From NCBI GenBank assembly GCA_043554545.1, contig CP121337.1, forward strand, positions 4,216,001-4,280,000: a DNA stretch of 64,000 nt. Reading direction: 5' to 3'. Shown here piece after piece: positions 45,645 to 53,154 of this stretch (positions within the stretch are counted from its first letter, which is position 1; each line of letters starts with the position of its first letter). A program made the position numbers and the translations under genes. The notes under the pieces were generated by a model, which worked only from the letters and a program-made list of their open reading frames with translations, was not told the origin of the DNA and searched no databases. Source of the DNA: UBA7330 sp043554545. GTDB taxonomy: Bacteria > Bacteroidota > Bacteroidia > Cytophagales > Cyclobacteriaceae.

Positions 45645-45953
45645 GGAAGGGATCTTGAAGGGGATAGGAAAACCTAAACCCCGAACAAGATCTTTTCAAC
45701 CAGCTATGGAAAGAAAGATATAATCCATCTTTCTATTACAATGATAATTGTTTTTTAACTTTCCAAAAAGCGGTAATTGAAATATATTAACATTGCCATA
45801 TATTATATTTAAAATATGGCTATGCGCAAAATAATATACTCTTTATAATTTTATTGTGTAATTTTTATTTTGCACAATTCGCAAATAACAAATGAAACTA
45901 AAAAGTATAGTAATTCTAAATATGAATTAATTAAGATTGATTATTCAAATTCT
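45645..45953. other. AT-rich intergenic region between the M28 peptidase and dihydroorotase genes
   Basis: 309 bp without a convincing gene. It contains the terminator at 45651-45696, then AT-rich DNA and an inverted repeat GCCATAT/ATATGGC (45795-45801 and 45814-45820) that might be an operator for the dihydroorotase gene. A frame open from TTG 45870 to ATG 45954 exists but looks like leader. No exact promoter box was found. TAATTTTT at 45859 is the nearest. Confidence 0.55.
45651..45696 (+). terminator. Terminator of the M28 peptidase gene
   Basis: Three nested stem parts: GATCTTG/CAAGATC (45651-45657 and 45686-45692), GGGG/CCCC (45660-45663 and 45679-45682) and AGG/CCT around an AAAA loop. 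TTTT follows at 45693. It begins 6 bp after the stop codon. Confidence 0.72.
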
Positions 45954-47300
45954 ATGAACAGAAATCAACAGTATATTATCAAGGCTGGTAGAATCATCAA
46001 TGAAGGCAAGGAAATAGTTGCTGATATCCACATAAAAAATGGCAGGATAGAAAAAATTGCTCAGGACATACATCTAAAAGAAAATCATCTAGAAATCAAT
46101 GTGGATGAAAAAATAATTTTTCCAGGTGCCATTGATGATCAGGTACATTTCAGAGAGCCTGGCCTGACACACAAAGCCGATATCTTTACTGAGTCTAGAG
46201 CAGCTGTAGCAGGAGGTGTTACAACCTACATGGAAATGCCAAATGTAGTCCCTCAAACAACAAATCAGAAACTTTTGGCTGACAAATACACCTTGGGTGC
46301 CCAAAACTCACTAGCAAATTATTCATTCTACATGGGTACCACTAACAATAACCTGGAAGAGCTACTCAAAACAGATCCGAAATCGGTTTGTGGGATAAAA
46401 ATTTTTATGGGTTCTTCAACAGGAAATATGCTTGTTGACGATGAAAAAGTCCTAAATACCATCTTTAAGGAAGCCCCAATGCTCATTGCCACTCATTGTG
46501 AGGATGAAGAAACCGTTCAGAACAACCTGAAACAATATCAGGATCAATATGGGGATGACATTCCATTTACCATGCATCCCAAAATAAGGAGCGAAGAGGC
46601 TTGCTACTTATCCTCTTCTTACGCCGTTGACCTTGCTAAAAAAAATAACACCCGGCTTCATATACTTCATATCTCAACAAAAAAAGAAACAGGGCTTTTT
46701 ACCAACGAAGTTCCATTAAAAGACAAAAAAATAACTTCAGAAGCCTGCATTCACCACTTATGGTTTACTGAAGAGGATTACCCGGAAAAAGGATCCTTTA
46801 TCAAATGGAACCCAGCTGTCAAATCAAAGGCTGACCGAGATGGGGTTTGGGCTGCATTACTCGATGATCGCATTGATGTAATTGCGACAGATCACGCTCC
46901 GCATACACTTTCAGAAAAGCAAAATCCATATACCAAAGCACCTTCCGGCGGACCGCTCGTGCAACATTCAGTAGTAGCCATGTTGGAATTCTACCACCAG
47001 GGGAAAATCTCCCTTGAAAGAATTGTTGAAAAAATGTGTCATGCCCCAGCAGACTGTTTTCAGATTAAATCACGTGGATATATCAGGGAAGGTTATTATG
47101 CAGATCTGTCAATCATTAACCCGGAAAAGCCCTGGACAGTTGCAAAAGAAAATATTCTTGCTAAATGCGGTTGGTCACCTTTTGAAGGAACCCAATTCAA
47201 GTCCAGTATCGAAAAAGTTTTTGTCTCGGGCCATTTGGCTTTTGATCAGGAGAAATTTGATGACTCAACGCTGGGAGAGCGATTGATGTTTGATCGGTAA
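45954..47300 (+). CDS. pyrC: Dihydroorotase (type I)
   Basis: Zinc amidohydrolase that cyclises carbamoyl aspartate to dihydroorotate in pyrimidine synthesis. 448 residues from ATG 45954. The first metal motif DDQVHFREPGL is the usual His-x-Arg (HFRE). Then come GVTTYMEMPNVVP, GIKIFMGSSTGNML, IATHCEDEE, LHILHISTKKE and the final metal Asp in VIATDHAPHTL. Length and motifs fit class I bacterial dihydroorotase rather than an allantoinase. A longer frame from TTG 45870 was not preferred because the 28 extra residues look like AT-rich leader. Confidence 0.93.
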   Translation: MNRNQQYIIKAGRIINEGKEIVADIHIKNGRIEKIAQDIHLKENHLEINVDEKIIFPGAIDDQVHFREPGLTHKADIFTESRAAVAGGVTTYMEMPNVVPQTTNQKLLADKYTLGAQNSLANYSFYMGTTNNNLEELLKTDPKSVCGIKIFMGSSTGNMLVDDEKVLNTIFKEAPMLIATHCEDEETVQNNLKQYQDQYGDDIPFTMHPKIRSEEACYLSSSYAVDLAKKNNTRLHILHISTKKETGLFTNEVPLKDKKITSEACIHHLWFTEEDYPEKGSFIKWNPAVKSKADRDGVWAALLDDRIDVIATDHAPHTLSEKQNPYTKAPSGGPLVQHSVVAMLEFYHQGKISLERIVEKMCHAPADCFQIKSRGYIREGYYADLSIINPEKPWTVAKENILAKCGWSPFEGTQFKSSIEKVFVSGHLAFDQEKFDDSTLGERLMFDR

Positions 47301-47306
47301 TTAAGC

Positions 47307-47337
47307 TTTGTAATATGAAGTAATGGATATAACTTTG
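47307..47337 (+). promoter_or_regulatory. Promoter upstream of the tRNA relic and tRNA-His
   Basis: TTTG (47307-47310), 19 bp, TAACTTTG (47330-47337): exact match to both boxes. Start near 47342, so the transcript would include the broken tRNA copy before the intact tRNA-His. Confidence 0.76.
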
Positions 47338-47355
47338 CGCATCTGAATGCAATAT

Positions 47356-47420
47356 GGTGGTTGTAGCTCTCCCGATAGCTATCGGGAGGTTAGAGCACCA
47401 AAAGCGATTTAATCGCTAAC
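47356..47420 (+). pseudogene. tRNA-His relic interrupted by palindromes
   Basis: The first 16 bases, ATGGTGGTTGTAGCTC (47354-47369), and later GGTTAGAGCA (47388-47397) are identical to the 5' half of the tRNA-His that follows 67 bp downstream. In the D loop the four bases AGCT of the intact gene are replaced by 18 bases, TCCCGATAGCTATCGGGA (47370-47387), with AGCT at their centre. After GGTTAGAGCA the anticodon arm is missing, and a second palindrome AGCGATT-T-AATCGCT (47403-47417) is in its place. There is no T arm or 3' half. It lies between the promoter and the functional tRNA and could form a hairpin-rich leader. Confidence 0.72.
47369..47388. repeat. 20-bp perfect palindrome in the tRNA relic
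   Basis: CTCCCGATAGCTATCGGGAG. It shares CCCGAT/ATCGGG arms with the palindrome at 6941-6950, suggesting a small repeat family in this genome. Confidence 0.7.
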
Positions 47421-47423
47421 ATG

Positions 47424-47497
47424 GTGGTTGTAGCTCAGCTGGTTAGAGCATCGGTTTGTGGTACCGAGGGTCGTGGGTTCGAACCCCATCTTCCACC
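47424..47497 (+). tRNA. tRNA-His (GTG anticodon) with imperfect acceptor stem
   Basis: 74 nt cloverleaf. Acceptor 5' strand is GTGGTTG, D stem GCTC/GAGC, anticodon stem TCGGT/ACCGA around TTGTGGT (anticodon GTG), T stem GTGGG/CCCAT around TTCGAAC, 3' strand CTTCCAC and discriminator C. A G at 47423 would be the extra G-1 of tRNA-His. In the acceptor stem, positions 5 and 6 face T and T (two U-U oppositions). A 5' strand of GTGGAAG would pair perfectly. The remaining arms are sound. A terminator follows at 47510-47542. Confidence 0.88.
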
Positions 47498-47509
47498 CAA
47501 GTTTTATTT

Positions 47510-47542
47510 AGCCCCTTCTATATAATTAGATGGGGCTTTTTT
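47510..47542 (+). terminator. Intrinsic terminator after tRNA-His
   Basis: AGCCCC (47510-47515) and GGGGCT (47532-47537) form a 6-bp stem around 16 nt, followed by TTTTT. It ends before the MscS start codon and explains why the in-frame ATG at 47530 is not the start. Confidence 0.75.
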
Positions 47543-47547
47543 ATTTT

Positions 47548-48624
47548 ATGCCTATGGATAAGTGGATAGACATACTCAAAACTTTACCAGAACCAATCTT
47601 AGCAATTGTAATAGGAATCCTTACAGGGCTATTCCTAGTCTGGGTTATCAATTTCCTAATCAACCAAATTATATCAAGGGGCCGATCTAAAAACCTGGTA
47701 TATTTTAAGCAAAGGTGTAAGAGGGTACTCACCTTTCTGCTTCCAATTCTCATGATATTTGTTTCTCTTCATATCGTGTCTGCACCTTTTTGGTTGGTCA
47801 CCATTTTTCAAACCCTGGTTATCCTATCCTTTAGCCTTCTTTTGATGCGGCTTACATTCGTTGTGGAGGATATCATGTTAGACAAATATGATATTTCGAA
47901 AAAGGAGGATAATAAAAAAGAAAGAAGAATTCTCACTCAACTAAATTTTGTGAAAAATGCAGCGATTCTAACGATTATCGTCCTCACCATTGGTGCCCTC
48001 TTATTAAGTTTTGAGGGCGGTCAAAAATTTGGTGCCGGGTTACTAACCTCAGCTGGAGTTGCAAGTGTTATCATTGGTTTCGCTGCCCAGAAAACGATTG
48101 CAAATTTCCTAGCTGGTATTCAAATCGCATTCACTCAACCTATGAAGATTGATGATGCGGTATTGGTTGAGAATGAGTGGGGCTGGATAGAAGAAATCAA
48201 CCTTACCTATGTGGTTGTCAGGTTATGGGACTGGAGAAGACTGATTCTTCCCATTACCTATTTTGTAAATGAACCTTTTCAGAACTGGACGAGAAACAAA
48301 GCAGAAATCATTGGCTCGGTCTTTTTCCACCTGGACTATTCCGCTCCGGTCGATAAGATACGTGCGCAGTTAACGAAAATACTAGAAAAAGAGCCTCTGT
48401 GGGACAAAAAAGTAAATGTGCTTCATGTGGTTGATGCGACGGAAAAAACCATAGAATTCAGGGCATTAATGTCAGCCAGAAATTCACCGCAAGCTTGGGA
48501 TCTCAGGTGCAGTGTCAGGGAGAAACTGATTACTTACATCCAAAAATATCATCCGGAGTGTTTGCCGCTTCACAGAATAGGCCCTGATAACTTTCAAGAG
48601 TTTACCGGAAAGTCAAAACAGTGA
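47548..48624 (+). CDS. MscS family mechanosensitive ion channel
   Basis: 358 residues from ATG 47548 (MPMDKWIDIL). The in-frame ATG at 47530 sits in the terminator stem. Four or so membrane segments: about 14-37, 60-95, 130-152 and 158-180. The pore-lining third helix and the MscS beta domain are seen in LLTSAGVASVIIGFAAQKTIANFLAGIQIAFTQP, where Gly and Ala alternate, then IDDAVLVENEWGWIEEI. The C-terminal alpha/beta domain follows to about 355. Protects against hypo-osmotic shock. A separate promoter was not identified, so it may depend on read-through from tRNA-His or an unseen promoter. Confidence 0.88.
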   Translation: MPMDKWIDILKTLPEPILAIVIGILTGLFLVWVINFLINQIISRGRSKNLVYFKQRCKRVLTFLLPILMIFVSLHIVSAPFWLVTIFQTLVILSFSLLLMRLTFVVEDIMLDKYDISKKEDNKKERRILTQLNFVKNAAILTIIVLTIGALLLSFEGGQKFGAGLLTSAGVASVIIGFAAQKTIANFLAGIQIAFTQPMKIDDAVLVENEWGWIEEINLTYVVVRLWDWRRLILPITYFVNEPFQNWTRNKAEIIGSVFFHLDYSAPVDKIRAQLTKILEKEPLWDKKVNVLHVVDATEKTIEFRALMSARNSPQAWDLRCSVREKLITYIQKYHPECLPLHRIGPDNFQEFTGKSKQ

Positions 48625-48673
48625 AATAGATTGCAGCTTTAAAAAAATTCTATAACACATAGTCCCCTTCAAC

Positions 48674-49372
48674 TCATTCCAGATGAATTAGCTTGAACCC
48701 TTCTCCATGAACGGTTAGTAACTTAAGGGATTCTTCCTCCTTTAGGTATTTTCTGATTTTAGCAATATAGACATCCATACTTCTGGCATTGAAATAAGAA
48801 TCATCCTTCCAGATTTTCTTTAAGGCAATACTGCGGTCAACCGTTTGATTGAGGTTATCAAAAAATAACTTCAATAGCTCATTCTCCTTTGTGGTTAGCT
48901 TTATCTCCCGTGAAGGCAGTTGCAGTCTATTGTCTGCATATTGATATTTTATCTTTCCAATCGTCAGCTCCTCCGGAAGTTGAGAAGGTCCGCCTTTGGC
49001 TTGTTTTGCTCGCTTCAAAACTGCATTTACGCGCATGAGCAATACCTCCATGCTAAAAGGCTTAGTCACATAATCGTCTGCGCCGATCTTAAAGCCATGA
49101 ATAATATCCTCCTTCATAGATTTGGCCGTAAGAAAAATAATTGGAATTTGTGGTTCTATGGCCTTGATCTCAGACGCGAGTGTAAACCCATCTTTCTTTG
49201 GCATCATCAAATCCAGGATACACAGGTCAAATTTGCCCGGCCTAAAAGTTTTAGCCCCCTCCTCACCATCAGGACAGAGGGTAGAATCAAAGCCTTTAAG
49301 GTTTAAATACTCGTTGAGTATTTCCCCCAGGTTTGGATCATCTTCAGCGATTAGTATTCTTGTTTTATCCAT
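48674..49372 (-). CDS. OmpR-family response regulator
   Basis: 232 residues. Receiver domain (1-120) with the acidic pocket Glu10-Asp11, phosphoacceptor Asp54 (CILDLMMPKKDG), Thr in IIFLTAK and Lys in DYVTKPFSMEVL. A winged-helix DNA-binding domain follows (about 130-232), with the LTTKENELLKLFFDNL and YFNARSMDVYIAKIRKYL segments. It starts inside the stop region of the kinase gene (8-bp overlap), so the pair is one unit. Target genes unknown. Confidence 0.94.
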   Translation of the reverse strand: MDKTRILIAEDDPNLGEILNEYLNLKGFDSTLCPDGEEGAKTFRPGKFDLCILDLMMPKKDGFTLASEIKAIEPQIPIIFLTAKSMKEDIIHGFKIGADDYVTKPFSMEVLLMRVNAVLKRAKQAKGGPSQLPEELTIGKIKYQYADNRLQLPSREIKLTTKENELLKLFFDNLNQTVDRSIALKKIWKDDSYFNARSMDVYIAKIRKYLKEEESLKLLTVHGEGFKLIHLE

Positions 49373-50936
49373 GATAGCGTGGTAAGCTTACCGTAAATTT
49401 ACTTCCTTTTCCGAGCTCACTTTCTACAATCACTTCTCCTTGATGAGCATCCACAATGCTTTTTACATAAGCCAGTCCAAGTCCAAACCCTTTTACATTG
49501 TGAATATTTCCAGTCGAAACCCGATAAAACTTCTGGAAAATATTACGAATGGATTCTTTGGTCATACCAAGTCCATGGTCCTGAACAGAGACCAATATGT
49601 TATCATCTTTCTGATGGGCACGAATACTGATGAATAAATCATCAGGACTGTACTTAACTGCATTGTCTACCAGATTGAAAAAGACATTTGTCAAATGTGC
49701 CTTATCTCCCCAAACCATTAAACTCTCGCTATCAATGTTAAGCTTTAATTGGCCATCATTTTTCTCCACTTGCAGGCTTCCCTTTTCTTCAATGCCTCGT
49801 AACAAAGGAATAAGGTCTACCTCCTCATATTTCAGGTTAAGGTCATTTTTATCTAGTGCCGCCATCTGAAGTACTTTCTCCACCTGATCTCCTAAACGAT
49901 GATTTTCATCATTGATGGCTTTCAGATACCTGGCCCTCAATCCGGGTGTCTCACTGATCTCGTTGTCCGTCAATGCCTCTGTAGCAAGTGAAATGGTAGC
50001 AATAGGTGTTTTTAACTCATGTGTCATGTTATTGATAAAGTCATTTTTCATCTCTGACAATTTCTTTTGATGTACAATCGTCCGTACCGCGTATCCAAAA
50101 CAGAATAAAATGAGCATCACCAATACTCCCGAGCTAACCATCGTTACCCAAATCTTCTTTAGAAGGTACTCTTCCTTACCTGGAAAGTCAATCACCAATT
50201 CTGAAGCCTGTCCAACCAAATCATTTGGAAACAAGCTAGATCTAAGCTCACTGTTTTGCAGTGCAACTGTTTGATCCGTGTTTTTTAAATAGATAAAACG
50301 TTTTTCCTGCGGTATTAATACGCCATGGCTGTAAGGCAAATCAATGCCCTTGTTTTGCAGTTCTTTTGAAAGCATAGAATCCAATTGATTGGGATTGAAT
50401 CTGGACAAAGGCGCCCTCGTATCTACCATTACATTCTCCAACACTGAAAAAACCATGGCTGTCTTATTAGAGAGTTTTCTAAGTTGTTGATTCAGCTCCT
50501 CCATTTGCCTAAGGTTTTCCTTTTGGAGTGCTGTCATCCTTTCATTGGGCACTCCGGAAGATTCAAATGAATAGGAAGATACACCACTAGAAGCCTTAAA
50601 TTCTGCAATGATTTGAACCCCGGAAGGACCCGTAATGGTATCTTTCCTAACTACCAAATTATCGGAAACCTGCAATTGGCCTTGAGTTGACCACTGTCTC
50701 ACCACGTTTCTGGGTGGCTTAGTCTGATAATACCTATTTTGATGGTTTACTGCAGCCAGCGCCTCCTGCTTCTCCAGTTTTTCTGAAACGGTATTAAGCA
50801 CTTCAGTAACATCTTGCTTAAACCTCACTTCATTTGCTGAGGTTACAGAATCGATCCAATACCATTGAAAAGCAATCAGGCCAAGCATAGCGATGCTCAT
50901 CATTCCGATTACCCACCTAATATGCCCCTTTTTCAT
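49365..50936 (-). CDS. Sensor histidine kinase
   Basis: 523 residues. First membrane segment about 9-28, sensor region to about 260, second membrane segment about 263-285. No HAMP domain is evident. The dimerisation domain holds phosphoacceptor His306 (NNMTHELKTPIA), then the ATP-binding domain with NLVDNAVKYSP, DHGLGMTKE and FGLGLAYVKS. The sensor region is long and hydrophilic with no recognised fold. Overlaps the regulator gene by 8 bp. The only good -7 box is 4 bp before ATG 50936, so its mRNA appears leaderless. Confidence 0.93.
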   Translation of the reverse strand: MKKGHIRWVIGMMSIAMLGLIAFQWYWIDSVTSANEVRFKQDVTEVLNTVSEKLEKQEALAAVNHQNRYYQTKPPRNVVRQWSTQGQLQVSDNLVVRKDTITGPSGVQIIAEFKASSGVSSYSFESSGVPNERMTALQKENLRQMEELNQQLRKLSNKTAMVFSVLENVMVDTRAPLSRFNPNQLDSMLSKELQNKGIDLPYSHGVLIPQEKRFIYLKNTDQTVALQNSELRSSLFPNDLVGQASELVIDFPGKEEYLLKKIWVTMVSSGVLVMLILFCFGYAVRTIVHQKKLSEMKNDFINNMTHELKTPIATISLATEALTDNEISETPGLRARYLKAINDENHRLGDQVEKVLQMAALDKNDLNLKYEEVDLIPLLRGIEEKGSLQVEKNDGQLKLNIDSESLMVWGDKAHLTNVFFNLVDNAVKYSPDDLFISIRAHQKDDNILVSVQDHGLGMTKESIRNIFQKFYRVSTGNIHNVKGFGLGLAYVKSIVDAHQGEVIVESELGKGSKFTVSLPRYHG

Positions 50937-50940
50937 GATA

Positions 50941-50948
50941 CAAAAATA
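50941..50948 (-). promoter_or_regulatory. -7 promoter box of the histidine kinase gene
   Basis: On the minus strand TATTTTTG, exact, with four bases between it and ATG 50936. No TTG at the right distance upstream. Confidence 0.58.
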
Positions 50949-51179
50949 ACAGTAAAAGCAGCTCTAATTATTCATTTAACCATTTTTAACACAGATTTTC
51001 GAGTCCTAATTAACAAGTAGGTAATTGCTGCAGTTTCAGTGAGAATTCATAAAAGAAAAAAATACCGCTCAAAACACTTTGATGAGCCCAATATCCGTGC
51101 ATAAATATTTAAAACCTATAACAAGTGGGTGTGTTTTTGAAACAGGTAAGTATAAAGAGGGCTGATACTACCATTAAAG

Positions 51180-51254
51180 TGGAGTGTACTGGATTCGAAC
51201 CAGTGACCCCCGCCCTGTCAAGGCGATGCTCTAAACCAACTGAGCTAACACTCC
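51180..51254 (-). tRNA. tRNA-Val (GAC anticodon)
   Basis: 75 nt cloverleaf on the minus strand. Acceptor stem GGAGTGT/ACACTCC is perfect, D stem GCTC/GAGC, anticodon stem TCGCC/GGCGG around TTGACAG (anticodon GAC), T stem ACTGG/CCAGT around TTCGAAT, discriminator A. A -7 box (TATTTTTG) lies upstream at 51287-51294. No CCA is encoded. Confidence 0.95.
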
Positions 51255-51286
51255 AGATTAATCCCTAACGTGGTGGGATAATGACA

Positions 51287-51294
51287 CAAAAATA
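51287..51294 (-). promoter_or_regulatory. -7 promoter box of tRNA-Val
   Basis: On the minus strand TATTTTTG, exact, 32 bp before the tRNA 5' end. No TTG at a suitable -33 distance. Confidence 0.5.
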
Positions 51295-51424
51295 ACTTTA
51301 TCAGCAGAATAAAATAACTTAAAAGGAAATATACCTCAATGATTTTTTTACGCCTAGGCGAATGACTCAGCGTATGCTTGATAATTCCGGGTAATGCTTA
51401 GTAACTTTAAGAAAAAACCCCAAA

Positions 51425-52261
51425 ATGGAAGTTAAAAACATCCTGGTCCCTGTGGATTTTTCCGATTGTTCAAAAAATGCGCTTAGGATAGCTATAGACA
51501 TCGCTAAGCGTTCAGGAGCCAAAATTCACATGCTTAATGCCATTCACATTCATTCCACGCATCCTGATGTAAGTGGTGGAGGCCTTATCAGCGCATTGAT
51601 TTCAGATTATGAATCACAGGTAAAAAAGTCTTTTGAAGATTTAGAAAGTGATTTAATTGAGCTTAATGATGTGCCCCATGAAGCAGACCGATTTATTTCC
51701 TTTTTTGTTGATGCGATATATAGTGAAACAAAAAACAAAAATATTGACCTGGTTGTAATGGGTACAAGAGAAGCACACTCAAATATTGAGCAGTTTCTAG
51801 GAAGTAATTCGACTGATGTCATACGCAACAGCGAAGTTCCAGTGCTTGTAATTCCTGAAAATACACCTAGTTTCAATCCTAAAAAGCTAGGCTTTGCATC
51901 GGATTTCGAAAGTCTAATGAATTTTAACAACCTGGAGATTCTTAAATGGCTTATCGCTATTTATCAAACAGAAATAATGATTTTTCACGTGGCCAAAGAC
52001 CCTGATGAAATCAGTTTACAAACGCAAAAACAAATGGAAGAGCTCCATAAAAGGTTTCTCAATCAGAAATCTTCTATCCGCACAATTGAGGCTGAATCAG
52101 TCTTGAAAGGGATTAAGAAATTTTCTGAAACTCACGAGCTTGATGTATTATCTGTAGTTCCAAAAGAGCGGAGTTTCTTTGAGAGATTATTTCATCAATC
52201 AATTACCAAAGCTGTTGCGCTTAACCCTGGATTACCCATCTTGACAATTCCTCAATTTTAA
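51425..52261 (+). CDS. Universal stress protein, two UspA domains
   Basis: 278 residues. The first UspA domain (about 1-147) starts NILVPVDFSDCSKNALRIA, and has the nucleotide-binding pattern VVMGTREAHSNIEQFLGSNSTDVI with Gly and Ser for ATP phosphates. The second domain (about 150-278) is degenerate, and ends in SVVPKERSFFERLFHQSITKAVALNPGLPILTI. Tandem UspA proteins are frequent in Bacteroidota and respond to stress. A likely promoter is TTG (51378-51380), 21 bp, TAACTTTA (51402-51409). The stop overlaps the next ATG by one base. Confidence 0.9.
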   Translation: MEVKNILVPVDFSDCSKNALRIAIDIAKRSGAKIHMLNAIHIHSTHPDVSGGGLISALISDYESQVKKSFEDLESDLIELNDVPHEADRFISFFVDAIYSETKNKNIDLVVMGTREAHSNIEQFLGSNSTDVIRNSEVPVLVIPENTPSFNPKKLGFASDFESLMNFNNLEILKWLIAIYQTEIMIFHVAKDPDEISLQTQKQMEELHKRFLNQKSSIRTIEAESVLKGIKKFSETHELDVLSVVPKERSFFERLFHQSITKAVALNPGLPILTIPQF

Positions 52262-53106
52262 TGAATTCGGGTACTAGGAAATTCAGTGCGGAATTTCTTG
52301 TGCCATTGTACCATGCTTTTCAGGAAGCCTGGCATGACCAAGAGCCAGGTTTGTCTTTACCTCTTGACTTATTTGAACTTCGACTGTACGAAAAATTAAA
52401 ACTCTGGGAGGAGGTATCAATTCTGGCCTTGGAGAAGGGAGTGGTCGAGGGATTTATTCTTCATACCATAAATCAATATCACGGCTCATTGTGCGCATAT
52501 AATGGCGGGACAGGTGTTGTTCCATCCGCAAGAGGAAATGGCCTGACCAAAAAGTTGTATGACCTCATCCTCCCAGAGATCAAAGCACTAAATGTTCAAA
52601 AGGTCGTTCTTGAAGTTTTAAAAAAGAACAGCACAGCGATCCATATATATGAAGCTATCGGATTTGAAATTAGCAGAGGCTATAAATGCTTTGCAAAACG
52701 GGGCTATTTTTATTCAGCATTCCAGACTGTTATCAAACAAACGGAAAAGTACAACCCGGCTTACACCAGCTTTTGGGACATTGACCCCTGCTTTCTTGAT
52801 CAAACGCAACAACTAAAACACAATATTCACAACGAAGTAATTCTTGAATCTTACCAGGAAGATCACCTAACAGGATACATAATTTTTCAACCACAGTTGG
52901 GTCGGGTTAGCCAGTTGGCGGTCAATCCAAAATACAGGGGCAAAGGAATAGGAAGATTTCTAATCACCAAAGCTCAGGAAAGATCAGCAACCCCATATCT
53001 GACCATCATGAACATCCCAGAGGATGCTGAATCATATATCTCATTTCTTGAAAATATTGGATTTGTCAACGAGTTAGACCAGTATGAGATGGAGTTAACA
53101 CTTTAA
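52261..53106 (+). CDS. GNAT acetyltransferase, possibly two tandem domains
   Basis: 281 residues. An N-terminal GNAT domain (about 1-145) contains VVPSARGNGLTKKLYDLI, the acetyl-CoA-binding motif, and YEAIGFEISRGYKCF. A second GNAT-like domain (about 150-281) contains AVNPKYRGKGIGRFLITKA and FLENIGFVNELDQYEM. The substrate is unknown. It is probably translated with the universal stress protein (TAATG junction) and followed 48 bp later by murF-alr. Confidence 0.86.
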   Translation: MNSGTRKFSAEFLVPLYHAFQEAWHDQEPGLSLPLDLFELRLYEKLKLWEEVSILALEKGVVEGFILHTINQYHGSLCAYNGGTGVVPSARGNGLTKKLYDLILPEIKALNVQKVVLEVLKKNSTAIHIYEAIGFEISRGYKCFAKRGYFYSAFQTVIKQTEKYNPAYTSFWDIDPCFLDQTQQLKHNIHNEVILESYQEDHLTGYIIFQPQLGRVSQLAVNPKYRGKGIGRFLITKAQERSATPYLTIMNIPEDAESYISFLENIGFVNELDQYEMELTL

Positions 53107-53154
53107 AATCTGATAGCTATTCTTCGTTCTCCTTCCTTAACATTAATTTAGTGC

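Noticed and set aside
47530..47547. ATG 47530 as start of the MscS gene
   Set aside because: It lies within the tRNA terminator stem and adds residues unlike the family N-terminus. ATG 47548 is better.
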